Notes: generated from the letters alone by a model not told the origin. 64,000 nt of DNA from Terriglobales bacterium (GCA_025934735.1 JAICWP010000005.1:224612-288611); one strand, 5' to 3'. Counted from the first letter of the stretch, positions 1 to 10,000 are shown. Program-made: numbers and translations.

Positions 1-2470
1 TTCCTTCCGCGAGGTAAGTGGGCAGGAATTTGTTGATGTCGTCGCGCGAGAAACCAAACGTGGTTTGCGTCAGGTCATTGGTGCCGAAGGAGAAGAACTG
101 CGCTTCCTTGGCGATCTCATCTGCCACCAGCGCCGCCCGCGGCAGCTCGATCATAGTGCCCACCAGGTAGTCCACGCGCGTTTCCTTTTGCGCGAACACT
201 TCCTCGGCCACGCGCACGATGATCTCCTTCTGGTTGGCCGTTTCCTTCAGCGTGCCCACCAGCGGAATCATGACCTCGGGGTAGACCTTCACCCCATCCT
301 TGGCCACCGCGCAGGCCGCCTCGAAAATGGCGCGCGCCTGCATTTCCGTGATCTCCGGATAACTGATGCCCAGGCGGCAGCCGCGATGTCCCAGCATGGG
401 GTTGAACTCGTGCAGTTCTTCCACCCGCCGCAACAGCGTGCGCAGTTCCCGCAGCTTGGGCGAGCGCGGCTTGGTCGCCTCCAGCACGGCGATCTCCACC
501 ATCAGGTCTTCGCGCCGCGGCAGGAATTCGTGCAGCGGCGGATCCAGCGTGCGGATGGTCACCGGATAGCCGTCCATGGCCCGGAAGATGCCGACAAAAT
601 CCGAGCGCTGCATGGGCAGCAGCTTGCGCAGCGCCATGCGCCGGTCCTTATGATTTCCGGCCATGATCATGGCCCGCATATGCGGAATGCGGTCCTCGGC
701 GAAGAACATGTGCTCGGTGCGGCACAACCCGATGCCCTCGGCGCCGAACGCGCGCGCTTGGATGGCGTCGCGGGGAATATCGGCGTTGGCCCGCACTCCC
801 ATCTTGCGGAATGGTTCCGCCCAGCTCATGAACCTGTCCAGCAGTTTCACATCATTCGGGTCAGGTGGGACCGTCTTCACCTTACCCTTAATTACGCGTC
901 CAGTGGAGCCATCGAGTGAAAGCCAGTCGCCTTCTTTCAGCACCTTGCCCTTCACCCGCATCTCCTTAGCCTTCTCGTCTACCTCGATCTCGCCGGCGCC
1001 GGCAACGCAGCACTTGCCCATGCCGCGCGTCACCACCGCCGCGTGGCTGGTCATTCCACCGCGCGAAGTCAGAATGCCGGCTGCCACCTCCATGCCGTGA
1101 ATGTCTTCCGGCGTCGTCTCCGCACGGACTAAGATCACCGGGTTTTTCTTCGGGCCGGCCCACTCGACGGCATCGTCGGCGGTGAACACAATTTGCCCCA
1201 CAGCACCGCCAGGCGATGCCGGCAAACCTTCGTTCGTGAGGACATTGTCTGTTCTCACATCCTTTTCGTCCAAACGCGGTACCACAAAGTACACAAGCTG
1301 GTCCGGTTCGACCCGGAAGATGGCCTCTTCCTTCTTGATCAGCCCTTCTTCCACCATCTGGATGGCGATCCGCACCGCTGCCAGCCCCGTGCGCTTGCCG
1401 TTACGGGTTTGCAGCATGTACAGCCGCCCATCCTGGATGGTGAACTCAAAATCCTGCACGTCGCGGTAGTGCTTCTCCAGACGGGAAGTGATGTCGCGCA
1501 GCTGCTGGTACACCTCGGGCATGACTTTCTGCAGTTCGGAGATGGGCACCGGGGTGCGCACTCCGGCCACCACGTCCTCGCCCTGCGCGTTCATCAGGAA
1601 CTCGCCATAAAATTCCTTCGCGCCGGTCGCCGGATTGCGGGTAAAGCCCACGCCCGTGCCGCTGCTCTCGCCCAGGTTGCCAAACACCATGGCCTGTACA
1701 TTCACCGCCGTGCCCAGGTCATCGGAAATGTTGTTGATGCGGCGGTAGTGCTTGGCGCGGTCGTTATTCCAGGAGCGGAACACGGCGTCCCGCGCCATCA
1801 CCAGCTGATCATGCGGGTCTTGCGGGAAGTCGCGCTTGGCGTGTTTCTTCACCAACTTCTTGTATTCCTCAATCACTTCCTTCAGCGCGGCCGCGTCCAG
1901 GTCGGTATCGAGCTTGGCTTTCTTCTGCTTCTTCTTGGCGTCGAAGACTTCATCGAACGCGCTCTTTTCGATTTCCAGCACCACGTTGCCGAACATCTGG
2001 ATCAGCCGCCGGTAGGAGTCATAAGCGAAGCGGGGGTTGTTGGCCCTGCGCGCCAGCGCCTCCACGCTCTTGTCGTTCAGCCCCAGGTTGAGGATGGTGT
2101 CCATCATGCCCGGCATGGAAAACTTCGCGCCTGAGCGCACGCTCACCAGCAGCGGGTTCTCGCCCACTCCCAGTTTCTGCCCCTGCAACTTTTCCAGTCG
2201 CCCCAGCGCATCTTCCATCTGCCGCGCCACTTCTGTTGACACCTTGGCCGTCCGCATGTACTCGCGGCACGCCTCCGTCTGGATGGTGAACCCCGGAGGC
2301 ACGGGCAAGCCGGCATTGGTCATCTCCGCCAGGCCGGCGCCTTTCCCGCCCAGTTCGTCTTTCATCTTGCCGTTGCCGTCGGCCTTGCCTTCGCCGAAGA
2401 AGTAAACGTATTTGGTGGCTGGTTTCTGGTCGCTGCGGTATTCCGTTTCGGGCAAAGCGTGTGTCGCCAT
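1..2470 (-). CDS. ppdK: Pyruvate, phosphate dikinase (3' end outside window)
   Basis: Interconverts pyruvate + ATP + Pi and phosphoenolpyruvate + AMP + PPi in the cytoplasm, in gluconeogenesis or PPi-linked glycolysis. The translation begins MATHALPETEYRS and has the N-terminal nucleotide-binding region (GGKGAGLAEMTNAGLPVPPG), the swivelling phosphohistidine domain (GGMTSHAAVVTRGMGK, catalytic His about residue 476) and most of the C-terminal PEP/pyruvate TIM barrel (GLCRTEHMFF, GTNDLTQTTFGFSRDD). About 823 of the usual 870-910 residues are present; the end lies beyond base 1. The ATG at 2470 is 21 bases after the glyS stop, so it probably ends a recO-glyQ-glyS-ppdK transcript. Identity is very secure from motif order. 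Confidence 0.96.
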   Translation of the reverse strand, partial: MATHALPETEYRSDQKPATKYVYFFGEGKADGNGKMKDELGGKGAGLAEMTNAGLPVPPGFTIQTEACREYMRTAKVSTEVARQMEDALGRLEKLQGQKLGVGENPLLVSVRSGAKFSMPGMMDTILNLGLNDKSVEALARRANNPRFAYDSYRRLIQMFGNVVLEIEKSAFDEVFDAKKKQKKAKLDTDLDAAALKEVIEEYKKLVKKHAKRDFPQDPHDQLVMARDAVFRSWNNDRAKHYRRINNISDDLGTAVNVQAMVFGNLGESSGTGVGFTRNPATGAKEFYGEFLMNAQGEDVVAGVRTPVPISELQKVMPEVYQQLRDITSRLEKHYRDVQDFEFTIQDGRLYMLQTRNGKRTGLAAVRIAIQMVEEGLIKKEEAIFRVEPDQLVYFVVPRLDEKDVRTDNVLTNEGLPASPGGAVGQIVFTADDAVEWAGPKKNPVILVRAETTPEDIHGMEVAAGILTSRGGMTSHAAVVTRGMGKCCVAGAGEIEVDEKAKEMRVKGKVLKEGDWLSLDGSTGRVIKGKVKTVPPDPNDVKLLDRFMSWAEPFRKMGVRANADIPRDAIQARAFGAEGIGLCRTEHMFFAEDRIPHMRAMIMAGNHKDRRMALRKLLPMQRSDFVGIFRAMDGYPVTIRTLDPPLHEFLPRREDLMVEIAVLEATKPRSPKLRELRTLLRRVEELHEFNPMLGHRGCRLGISYPEITEMQARAIFEAACAVAKDGVKVYPEVMIPLVGTLKETANQKEIIVRVAEEVFAQKETRVDYLVGTMIELPRAALVADEIAKEAQFFSFGTNDLTQTTFGFSRDDINKFLPTYLAEG

Positions 2471-2491
2471 ATATTCAGTCCTTTGCTTTTT

Positions 2492-4672
2492 CTAAGATAC
2501 TTTCGATTCCTTGCTGTCGGTCACAATCTCGGAGAAGTCCGCGATGGTGGAGAATTCCTTCAGAACAGTCTGCAACAAGGCCAGCCGGTTGGCGCGCACT
2601 TTGGGGTCGTCAACCATGACCATCACCTTGTCGAAGAAGGTGTCCACCGCCGGGCGTAGCCGCGAAATCTCCACTAGCGCCGCCTCATAGTTCTTTTTGC
2701 CGCGCAACTCGCGTACCCGCTCCGCGGTCGTGGGAACCAGTTCCGCCAGGTTCACTTCGGCAGGCTCTTTCAGCGCGCCTGGATGAAATTCCGCCGCCGG
2801 TTCCGACCCGGCTTCATGTGCGTGCCGCAAAATATTTTTCATGCGCTTGAACGCGACAGAAATGGACTCGAAGTCGGACGAGGGCCGCACCTTGGCCACC
2901 GCGTGCGCCCGGGCTACCGCGTCCACCACATCGTCGGCGTCCGCCGCCAGCACCGCATTCACCACGTCATAGGCGAAGCCGAGTGCGTCGCGCAGGTAGA
3001 ACTCCAGCCGCTCGCGAAGGAACGCCACAATAGATTGCAGAATTTCCCCGCGGCCCTGAGGCGTTGCGAACTTCGCTCCAAACTTCTTTTCCGCCTCCGA
3101 ACCCGCGTACCCAGCCAGCGCGTCGCGAAACAGTTGCTCGATGCCCAATGGCAGCTTATGCTCGGCGATGGTCTTCACTATTCCATTCGCCTGCCGGCGC
3201 AGAGCAAACGGATCCTTCGACCCGCTCGGCTGCAGGCCCAGCGCAAACATCCCGGCAATGCTGTCCGCCTTGTCGGCAAGGGAGAGCACTGCTCCCTCGA
3301 TGGTGCGCGGCGCCGAATCCTCCATGGATTCCGGCTTGTAGTGATCGTAAATCGCTTCCGCGATCAACCGGTGCGCGTCCGGCGACAAGGCAGGATCCAA
3401 GTCCTGCACCCGCGCATACAATCCGCCCACAATTCCTTGCAGCTCCGTAAACTCCTTCACCAGTTCGGTGGTGAGGTCGGTCTTGGCCAAACACGACGCC
3501 TTGTGTACCACCCCCGGCCGGATCTCGAAGCCCGCCTCCTTCAGTGGGCCGGAAATGTGGCTGCCCAGGTGCTGCACCCGCAATGTTTTGGCGTAATAGC
3601 TGCCCAGGTCTTTTTGGAAGGTCACGTTTTTCAGGAGCGGAACACGCTCGCGCAGTGAAACCTTCTGGTCCGTCTGCCAGAAGAACCGGGCATCATTGAA
3701 GCGCGCGCGCAACACCCGCTCGTGCCCGTGCCGGACAATGCCGCCAGGGTCGCCGTCCGTATTCAGCACCGCCAGAAAATGCGGCAGCAGCTTGTGCCCG
3801 CCATCCTCCAGTGCGAAATATTTCTGATGGTCGCGCATCACCGTGACCAGCACCTCCTCCGGCAACTCCAGGAACTCGGTATCGAAGTTGCCCAAAATCA
3901 CGGAGGGGAGTTCAGTGAGGTTGGTCACAGTTTCCAGCAGCGCCTCATCTTCCCGCCAGCGCGCGCCGCGGATGGCGCGGGCGGCATCGTCCAGGGCCTT
4001 GCGAATGCGCTGCTCGCGCTCGTTCTGATTGACGATCACGGAGGCCCGCTCCAGCGCGTTGCCATAATCTCCGGGCCTGTGCACAACCACCGGACCTCCC
4101 AGCGTGCGATGTCCATGTGAAACGTTGCCGGCGCGAACGCCGTCGAACTCCAGCGGCACCACATCGCCCTCCAGCAGCGCCACCAGCCAGCGCACCGGGC
4201 GCACGAAGCGCTCGTTCTTGGCGTGCCAATACATGTTCTTGGGCCAGTAAATGGAGGCCAGCTCTTTGGGCAGCGTGTCCCGCAAAATTTCAGCGGCCTT
4301 GCGTCCCTTATTGACCACCTTGGCTGCCAGGTATTCGCCCTTGGGCGTGGTGACGCGCTGCAGCCTGGCAATGTCGGTGTTCACTTTTTTTGCGAAAGCG
4401 TGTGCCGCCGGCGTGGGCTGGCCGTCCTTGAAGGCGACCTTTATCGACGGACCCGTCACCTGCTCCTCCACATCGCCTTGACCGACTGCAACGTTCGTCA
4501 CAGACACCGCCAGGCGGCGCGGCGTGGAGAACATGCTTATCACGGGGACGTTTACGGTCAGGCGCTCGCGCGTCAGCACGTCGCTGACACGGCGACCAAG
4601 CTCTGCCGACGCCGCGTCAATCATCCGCGCGGGAATTTCTTCGCATCCGATCTCGAGCAGGAAATCAGCCAT
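2492..4672 (-). CDS. glyS: Glycine--tRNA ligase beta subunit
   Basis: Beta subunit of the bacterial alpha2beta2 glycyl-tRNA synthetase; it carries tRNA recognition and works with GlyQ to charge tRNA-Gly. The 726-residue product starts MADFLLEIGCEEIPARMI, the typical GlyS N-terminus, and contains the family block FVRPVRWLVALL and HD-like segments such as DHQKYFALEDGG. E. coli GlyS is 689 residues, so this is full length. It starts 18 bases after glyQ and is followed 21 bases later by ppdK, all on the same strand. The C-terminal anticodon-binding region (residues about 600-710) is present. No oddities seen. Confidence 0.97.
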   Translation of the reverse strand: MADFLLEIGCEEIPARMIDAASAELGRRVSDVLTRERLTVNVPVISMFSTPRRLAVSVTNVAVGQGDVEEQVTGPSIKVAFKDGQPTPAAHAFAKKVNTDIARLQRVTTPKGEYLAAKVVNKGRKAAEILRDTLPKELASIYWPKNMYWHAKNERFVRPVRWLVALLEGDVVPLEFDGVRAGNVSHGHRTLGGPVVVHRPGDYGNALERASVIVNQNEREQRIRKALDDAARAIRGARWREDEALLETVTNLTELPSVILGNFDTEFLELPEEVLVTVMRDHQKYFALEDGGHKLLPHFLAVLNTDGDPGGIVRHGHERVLRARFNDARFFWQTDQKVSLRERVPLLKNVTFQKDLGSYYAKTLRVQHLGSHISGPLKEAGFEIRPGVVHKASCLAKTDLTTELVKEFTELQGIVGGLYARVQDLDPALSPDAHRLIAEAIYDHYKPESMEDSAPRTIEGAVLSLADKADSIAGMFALGLQPSGSKDPFALRRQANGIVKTIAEHKLPLGIEQLFRDALAGYAGSEAEKKFGAKFATPQGRGEILQSIVAFLRERLEFYLRDALGFAYDVVNAVLAADADDVVDAVARAHAVAKVRPSSDFESISVAFKRMKNILRHAHEAGSEPAAEFHPGALKEPAEVNLAELVPTTAERVRELRGKKNYEAALVEISRLRPAVDTFFDKVMVMVDDPKVRANRLALLQTVLKEFSTIADFSEIVTDSKESKVS

Positions 4673-4690
4673 AAATAGAACTTCACGGCG

Positions 4691-5800
4691 CTACTTGGCC
4701 GCGTACCTTCCTTTTTCCTTCACAGCAGGCTCCGCCTCCGTATCTTCCGGCGGAACCTCCGGCTTGCTTGCGCTCTGCTGCTCAATCCACGCCTTGGCGA
4801 TTCCCACCGCCAGGTTGCGAATGCGCGCGATCACGCCCACGCGCTCAGTTACCGAAATCGCTCCCCGCGCGTCCAGCACGTTAAACAAATGCGAACACTT
4901 CAGGCACAGATCGTACGCCGGCAACAGCGGGAAACGCGCGACGGCCGACGCGCCCACGAACCCGTTCTGCGGCTCCGGTGTCAGCGGCTCGGAAAAGTCG
5001 TGCTCCTCGGGAATGCTGCCCCCGGTGGCCGAACGCGCGGCTGCCTTCGCTCCCGCCGGCTTTGTTTTCTTCAGCCCGTGGAACCGCTGCAGCAACGCCT
5101 GGCACTCGGCCTCGCACAAATCCAGGTGCTTCCACGTCTTCTCCACATCGGCGGCCTCGAAGTTGTACACCGAAAACTGCAGCTCATCCGCCAGCCGCAC
5201 GTCGCCGTAGGTCACGGCCTTGCCGTTCTCCGGATCGCGCGCCCACACAATCTCGTAAATGCTGTTCACATCCTGCAAAAACGCGGCAATGCGCTCCAGC
5301 CCGTACGTCAGCTCCGCCGAAATCGGCTCCAGGTCCACTCCTCCGCACTGCTGGAAGTAGGTGAACTGCGTGATCTCCAGCCCGTCCAGCATCACCTGCC
5401 AGCCGATCCCCCATGCGCCCAGCGTGGGCGATTCCCAGTTGTCTTCCTCGAACTTGATGTCGTGCTGCCGCAGGTCAATGCCGATGGCGGCCAGCGACTC
5501 CAAGTACAGCTCCTGCACTTTTTCCGGGGGTGGCTTCAGGATCACCTGCAGCTGCGTGTGCTTGTACAGGCGATTGGGGTTCTCGCCGTAACGCCCGTCT
5601 GCGGGGCGCCGCGAAGGCTGCACGTAGGCCACCTTGTACGGTTGCGGACCGAGCACTCGCAGAAATGTCTCTGGCGCCATGGTCCCCGCGCCGACTTCAA
5701 GGTCATAGGGCTGCTGCAGCACGCACCCGCGCTCCGCCCAAAAGTTCTGCAGGCGCAGGATTAGCTCCTGAAAGGTGGGCGGATTGGCTTTGGATGACAT
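4691..5800 (-). CDS. glyQ: Glycine--tRNA ligase alpha subunit
   Basis: Catalytic alpha subunit that forms glycyl-adenylate. The N-terminus ([40 protein letters not shown]) and [19 protein letters not shown] are diagnostic. The ATG at 5800 is preferred over a GTG one codon upstream. At 369 residues it is longer than the usual ~290-305. About 45 extra residues rich in Lys, Ala and Pro lie at about 240-285, before the conserved [20 protein letters not shown] block, and there is a charged C-terminal tail rich in Pro, Glu and Lys. The insertion sits where other GlyQ proteins have a short linker, so it is probably surface exposed. The gene pairs with glyS 18 bases downstream. Confidence 0.96.
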   Translation of the reverse strand: MSSKANPPTFQELILRLQNFWAERGCVLQQPYDLEVGAGTMAPETFLRVLGPQPYKVAYVQPSRRPADGRYGENPNRLYKHTQLQVILKPPPEKVQELYLESLAAIGIDLRQHDIKFEEDNWESPTLGAWGIGWQVMLDGLEITQFTYFQQCGGVDLEPISAELTYGLERIAAFLQDVNSIYEIVWARDPENGKAVTYGDVRLADELQFSVYNFEAADVEKTWKHLDLCEAECQALLQRFHGLKKTKPAGAKAAARSATGGSIPEEHDFSEPLTPEPQNGFVGASAVARFPLLPAYDLCLKCSHLFNVLDARGAISVTERVGVIARIRNLAVGIAKAWIEQQSASKPEVPPEDTEAEPAVKEKGRYAAK

Positions 5801-5954
5801 CACAGTTTGTTTTCGTCAACAAGCACTTAGCAAATAGCACTTGGCATTTGGCCCCTGGACTGGTTCGGCGATCCAGTAAAACTCACGCATTTTCAGGGAA
5901 CACCGCCTCTGTTCACCGGAACGCTACAACTCTTTGCTGGCCAAATGCTAAGTG

Positions 5955-6698
5955 CTAACAGCTGATTCTCTCCAGCATCCCCGCGGTCACCAGCTTCTTC
6001 TCCAGGTGCCGTTCCAGGGTCTGAACCAGGAACTTGCGCAGGTCGGCGGCCCGTGCCTTGGGCCACTCCACCGCGGCAAAATTTTCAATGGGCGCGCGAA
6101 ACATCTCCCCCGCCACCGCCCGCGATTCCCGCGACATTTCCGACGAGGCCAGCCGCTTATCTTCCGCGCACATCAGCCCATCCACCAGCGCGTGATAAAA
6201 GGCCCGGCTCCCGTTCAGCTCCGCCCCGCAGGCTACACAGCCGGAAAGCTCCGGCAGGAAGCCCACCAGCCGCGTCATCCACAGCTGAAAATATGTGAGC
6301 GGCATCCAGATTCGGTCACCGGCCAGCTGCTCCAGCACAGTTAGAGTCAGCCGGAACACCGCGTCATTGGCCTCGCGGTCCGGCAGCAGTTCGTCCAGAA
6401 CTTCGGCCAGATGCCCCAACGCCACCGCCCGCGGATACGTCACCTGCCGGGCCAGCGGAGACTCCAGCACCTCGCACGAATCCAGCCTCGCCAATTCCTG
6501 CCGCTCGCGGTCGTCCCAGTAGGCGCGCACATAGGTCAGCGGCTCCAGTGCGCCGCCAAAACGCTTCTTCGACTTCTTCGCTGACCGCGCCACCCCGCGA
6601 ACTTTGCCCTCCGTCCGCGTGAACAGCGTGACCAGCAGGTCCGCCTCGCGCAGCGGATAGGTGCGCAGCACAATCGCTTCTGATTCTTTTAGCGGCAT
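5955..6698 (-). CDS. recO: DNA repair protein RecO
   Basis: Mediator of RecFOR recombination repair: anneals ssDNA and helps load RecA on SSB-coated DNA. The N-terminal OB-fold is recognisable (MPLKESEAIVLRTYPLREAD, then LVTLFTRTEGKVRGVARSAK) and the C-terminal zinc-binding part keeps a CVACG pair in SGCVACGAELN. Length is 247 residues, typical for RecO. I chose the ATG at 6698 because the protein then begins at the conserved 'LKESEAIVLR' strand; a TTG 8 codons upstream is an alternative. It lies 154 bases upstream of glyQ on the same strand, with an imperfect inverted repeat in the gap. Confidence 0.93.
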   Translation of the reverse strand: MPLKESEAIVLRTYPLREADLLVTLFTRTEGKVRGVARSAKKSKKRFGGALEPLTYVRAYWDDRERQELARLDSCEVLESPLARQVTYPRAVALGHLAEVLDELLPDREANDAVFRLTLTVLEQLAGDRIWMPLTYFQLWMTRLVGFLPELSGCVACGAELNGSRAFYHALVDGLMCAEDKRLASSEMSRESRAVAGEMFRAPIENFAAVEWPKARAADLRKFLVQTLERHLEKKLVTAGMLERISC

Positions 6699-6962
6699 GG
6701 ACGGCCATCGGCCGCGGCCCAATCCGCCTGCCGCGCCTCTGTGCTGTTTTCCGGCAGCAAGCTAAACTTTTATTCTAACGGTTGCGGTCTGTGGATGACC
6801 AGCGGGCGAGATGTAGCTGACCAGTTTTGTGGCTGACTGGCCGCGAGGTCGGCGCGTGAAGCTAGTTAGCTAGCCAGCCAGTCAGCCAGTTGAAGACCTA
6901 AGCACAAAGGCGCACACCCTCAACCGGGATGTGCGCCCAAAAATCTCGCTTGCGAATCGGGA

Positions 6963-7232
6963 CTATGCCGGCGTGCGCCCGTAGTAGGCGGCGTTGCGCT
7001 CCGTGAACGCTTTCCACTTTTCCGGCAGGTCATCCAGCGCAAAAATGGCCGACACTGGGCACACGGGAACACAGGCGCCACAGTCAATGCATTCCACCGG
7101 ATCAATGTAGAGCATCTCTTCTTCCGCAAACGCCGGTTCATCCTTCTTGGGATGAATGCAGTCCACCGGGCAGGCGTCCACACACGCTGTGTCTTTGGTC
7201 CCTATGCACGGTTCCGCTATTACATAAGCCAT
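6963..7232 (-). CDS. fdxA: 7Fe ferredoxin ([3Fe-4S]/[4Fe-4S])
   Basis: Small soluble electron carrier of 89 residues. It starts MAYVIAEPCIGTKDTACVDA and has the C-x7-C-x3-C-x3-C arrangement (Cys9, 17, 21, 25) followed by CIDCGACVPVCP, the pattern of seven-iron ferredoxins where the first cluster is [3Fe-4S]. Two bacterial ferredoxin repeats span residues 1-60 and a 30-residue helical tail follows. The ATG at 7232 has a strong GAGGAGA Shine-Dalgarno sequence 11 bases upstream, which decides against a longer frame. It is a single gene with spacer sequence on both sides; the redox partner is not evident from context. Confidence 0.93.
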   Translation of the reverse strand: MAYVIAEPCIGTKDTACVDACPVDCIHPKKDEPAFAEEEMLYIDPVECIDCGACVPVCPVSAIFALDDLPEKWKAFTERNAAYYGRTPA

Positions 7233-7509
7233 GAGCTTTGTATCTCCTCGGAGCAATTCGGGGTGAGGCTAACTGCCCCTAATTCTAGCAAGAATGCCTT
7301 TCCGGATGTATAGCTTTTGCCGCCAGGGCCGGGCGCTAGCCACTCTTGACCCGCAATCCTGCCCACCCAACCGATCTGCAAGCATCTCACTCTCCCGGCC
7401 CGCCCCCAGCGCCTTTTCAGCCAACGGCATTTTTTCTCACCTTACCTGCCACGGGCGACATCCGGACCGCCGCCCTTAGCTGGTCAGCCAGTCAGCTAGC
7501 CAGCTTTTT

Positions 7510-9543
7510 TTACGCCCCCACCAATTCCCTCTGCTCCGCCGGCTCGTACTCGCAGATATATCCCGCCACCGCGCTTGCGGCCACGGTCAGAGGGCTGGCC
7601 AGGTACATTTGACCGGGCCCGCTGCGCCCCGGGAAGTTGCGGTTCTGGGCGCTGATCACCACCTGCTCGGGACGGGTCGACACACCCGGCCCGGCATTGA
7701 TGCAGGCTCCGCAGCTGGGCTCGATCACCGTGGCCCCCGCCCGCTTGAACACGTCCAGGTAACCCTTGCGCACGCAGTATTCGCGCGTCTCCTGCGAGCC
7801 GAACTGGATGTAGAACTTGCAGCTCGCCGCCACCCGCTTGCCCTGGCGCAGCGCCTCCGCCAGCACCCGCGCGTACATGTCCATGTCTTCGTTTTTGCCG
7901 GCGGTGCACGTGCCGCCATAGGCGATTTCCACCGGCACTGGCGTGTTCATCTCGCGGATGTATTTGCCGTTGCCCGGATCGCCCGGTGTGGCCACCATAG
8001 GCGTAATGTCGGCAGCATCCAGCTCGATTACATGCGCGTACTCGGCGCCGGAATCGCTGTCGAGCCCCGCAATCAGCTCCTGCGCCCGCTTGCGCTCCAT
8101 GCCCCGGCGCTCCACCAGAAACTCCACCACCTTTTTGTCGGGCGCCACAATCCCGGTAAAGCCGCCGATTTCCGCCGCCATATTGGTCATGGTGGCGCGC
8201 TCATCCACGCTCAGCTCCTCGATGGCCTCGCCCGAATACTCCATCACCTTGGCCAGCGCTTTGCCGCTGCGCACGTAATCCAGTGACAGAATCTTCAAGA
8301 TAAAATCCTTGGCCGTGGCGTTGGCCCGGCGCTTGCCGCGAATCACCACTTTCACACTCTCCGGGACGCGCACCCGCACATCCCTGGTGATCCAGGAATT
8401 GAACACGTCGGTGGTGCCGATGCCGAAGGCCACGCACCCCATCGCGCCCACGTGCGGCGTGTGCGAATCCGAGCCCACGTTCAGCTGCCCGGGCAGGGCG
8501 TAACTCTCCAGCACAATGGAGTGGCAAATGCCCTCCGAGCCCTTGCGGTCGCGCAGCTCGCCGTGCAGCTTGATGCCCCGCGACTTGGCAAAATCCTGCT
8601 GCTTGAACTTGAGCTGCGTGGCCAGGTCCAGCAGCCCCATCTTGCGTTTCTCTTCTGAAATCACTTCGTCCAGAAACGTCAGGTGGTCGCGAAAAAAAAT
8701 GATGCTGGAGGCATCGTTAACCGGCGCCTCCTTGCCCACCAGCTGCTCAAAGAAAATGGCCGCCATGGGCGTCACGTATTCATGGCTGAAGCGCAGGTCG
8801 GCGCGTGCGAAACCGGCATCGCCGGGCTTGACCGCCGCCACGCCCACCTGGTCTTTATCGTGGATCATGTGCCGGGCAAAAATCTTTTCCGCCACCGTCA
8901 TGGGCCGCGCTTGGGTCTGGATGGGCGGCAGGAACACCTTGCCCTGCAGCCGCGCCACGTTGAACGGGAACAGCCCGCCGTACTCGATAATCTGCCGCGT
9001 GATTTCGTCTTCGCCCTGGGTGAATTCCGTCAGAGGTATCTCCTCGCCCGCGCGAACCTTCTCGATCAGCCCAAAGTTGGTCGAGGTCAGCACTCCCAGG
9101 TTCTGGCAGTTCTGCTTGTAAATGCGCTCGATGTTTTCCGCGATCACCAGCCGGATGCCCGCGCACAACTCGGCGTAGGGCGACTGCTCCCGGCTCGACC
9201 CTTTGCCCCGCCGCTTGCCGCTCACCGCCGCCACAAACCCGCCCTTCTTCACCTCCCCGCGGCCGACGGGCAGCACGCCTCCGCATTTCAGCCCAAGGTA
9301 AGGAATCTCACCCAGGGTCTCGTCGAAGTAGAAGCAGTAGTGCGCTGGCGTGATTTCGTCGGTGGAAATGTCGTCGCGCAGCTTGGGATTGTTGGCTGGA
9401 TTCTTCGTGTCCCAGGGCAGGTCCCAGCCGGCCAACTGCCGCTTGATCAGTTCCGGGTCTTCGGTCAGAAAAAGAATCCGACCCTTCAGCCTCACATTAT
9501 CCGGCCGCTTTTCGATTTTTCGTTCCAGCAACGATGCGATCAC
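7510..9543 (-). CDS. Aconitase-family hydratase (AcnB-like domain order, no HEAT domain)
   Basis: Iron-sulfur hydro-lyase of the aconitase/isopropylmalate isomerase superfamily; probably aconitate hydratase of the TCA cycle, though a related substrate is possible. The small swivel domain comes first (residues ~1-190, with SGKRRGKGSSREQSPYAELC) and the large catalytic domain second (~230-677), as in AcnB, but without AcnB's N-terminal HEAT-like domain. The three cluster cysteines are present: Cys546 (GGTCTAGK), Cys611 and Cys614 (PSCGACINAG), along with VGSDSHTPHVGAMG. Length 677 compares with ~865 for AcnB and ~750-900 for AcnA. The gene stands alone on the minus strand. Confidence 0.85.
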   Translation of the reverse strand: MIASLLERKIEKRPDNVRLKGRILFLTEDPELIKRQLAGWDLPWDTKNPANNPKLRDDISTDEITPAHYCFYFDETLGEIPYLGLKCGGVLPVGRGEVKKGGFVAAVSGKRRGKGSSREQSPYAELCAGIRLVIAENIERIYKQNCQNLGVLTSTNFGLIEKVRAGEEIPLTEFTQGEDEITRQIIEYGGLFPFNVARLQGKVFLPPIQTQARPMTVAEKIFARHMIHDKDQVGVAAVKPGDAGFARADLRFSHEYVTPMAAIFFEQLVGKEAPVNDASSIIFFRDHLTFLDEVISEEKRKMGLLDLATQLKFKQQDFAKSRGIKLHGELRDRKGSEGICHSIVLESYALPGQLNVGSDSHTPHVGAMGCVAFGIGTTDVFNSWITRDVRVRVPESVKVVIRGKRRANATAKDFILKILSLDYVRSGKALAKVMEYSGEAIEELSVDERATMTNMAAEIGGFTGIVAPDKKVVEFLVERRGMERKRAQELIAGLDSDSGAEYAHVIELDAADITPMVATPGDPGNGKYIREMNTPVPVEIAYGGTCTAGKNEDMDMYARVLAEALRQGKRVAASCKFYIQFGSQETREYCVRKGYLDVFKRAGATVIEPSCGACINAGPGVSTRPEQVVISAQNRNFPGRSGPGQMYLASPLTVAASAVAGYICEYEPAEQRELVGA

Positions 9544-9819
9544 GGTTTATGTCCTGACGTGACTTATTTGTATCCCGACGCGAACTATGGAAAACTCACA
9601 CTCTTTTAGATGCGCCCACCTGCTCCGACTGGGTGGCCGCTGACCCGTCATTGATGGCCCGCCACGCATCAGCATTCATTTACGGCGAGCTAAACGTGTA
9701 TTTTAGCGCCTTTGCGGGTTCGCTCTGGCTGCCGGGAGCCGCGGATTCGCTCTCTTCCTGGGCTTCCTTACGGGCTATGAGCGGGTGTGAAGATGACGTA
9801 CGGATCACTCTGCCAGCAG

Positions 9820-9900
9820 CCCCTAAGGGGCGGCATAGTAAAGCCCAGGACGGAAGTCCTGGGAAACGGGCGCGACTAGCAGCCAGAGTCCCGGAGGGAC
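9820..9900. repeat. Cluster of three short GC-rich hairpins
   Basis: Three inverted repeats in 80 bases: CCCC-TAA-GGGG (9820-9830), CCCAGGAC-GGAA-GTCCTGGG (9844-9863) and GTCCC-GGA-GGGAC (9888-9900). The middle one has a GNRA-type loop and matches the family found at 22797 and 57928. Confidence 0.75.
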
Positions 9901-10000
9901 GGCACTAGAACTCCGGCGTGCTATCGTGCGGGTTGCGGGCTGAGAAGGTGGTCTCGAGGCCGGCTTGAAGGGGGGTGGCCTCGCCAACGCACCTAAAAAA

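Noticed and set aside
1193..2134. Plus-strand open frames over ppdK
   Set aside because: They are antisense to the in-frame PPDK motifs (GGMTSHAAVV, GTNDLTQTTFGF) and His/Arg-rich.
9633..9908. A 91-codon frame in the gap after the aconitase gene
   Set aside because: It runs through three hairpin repeats and ends inside one; no ribosome-binding site.
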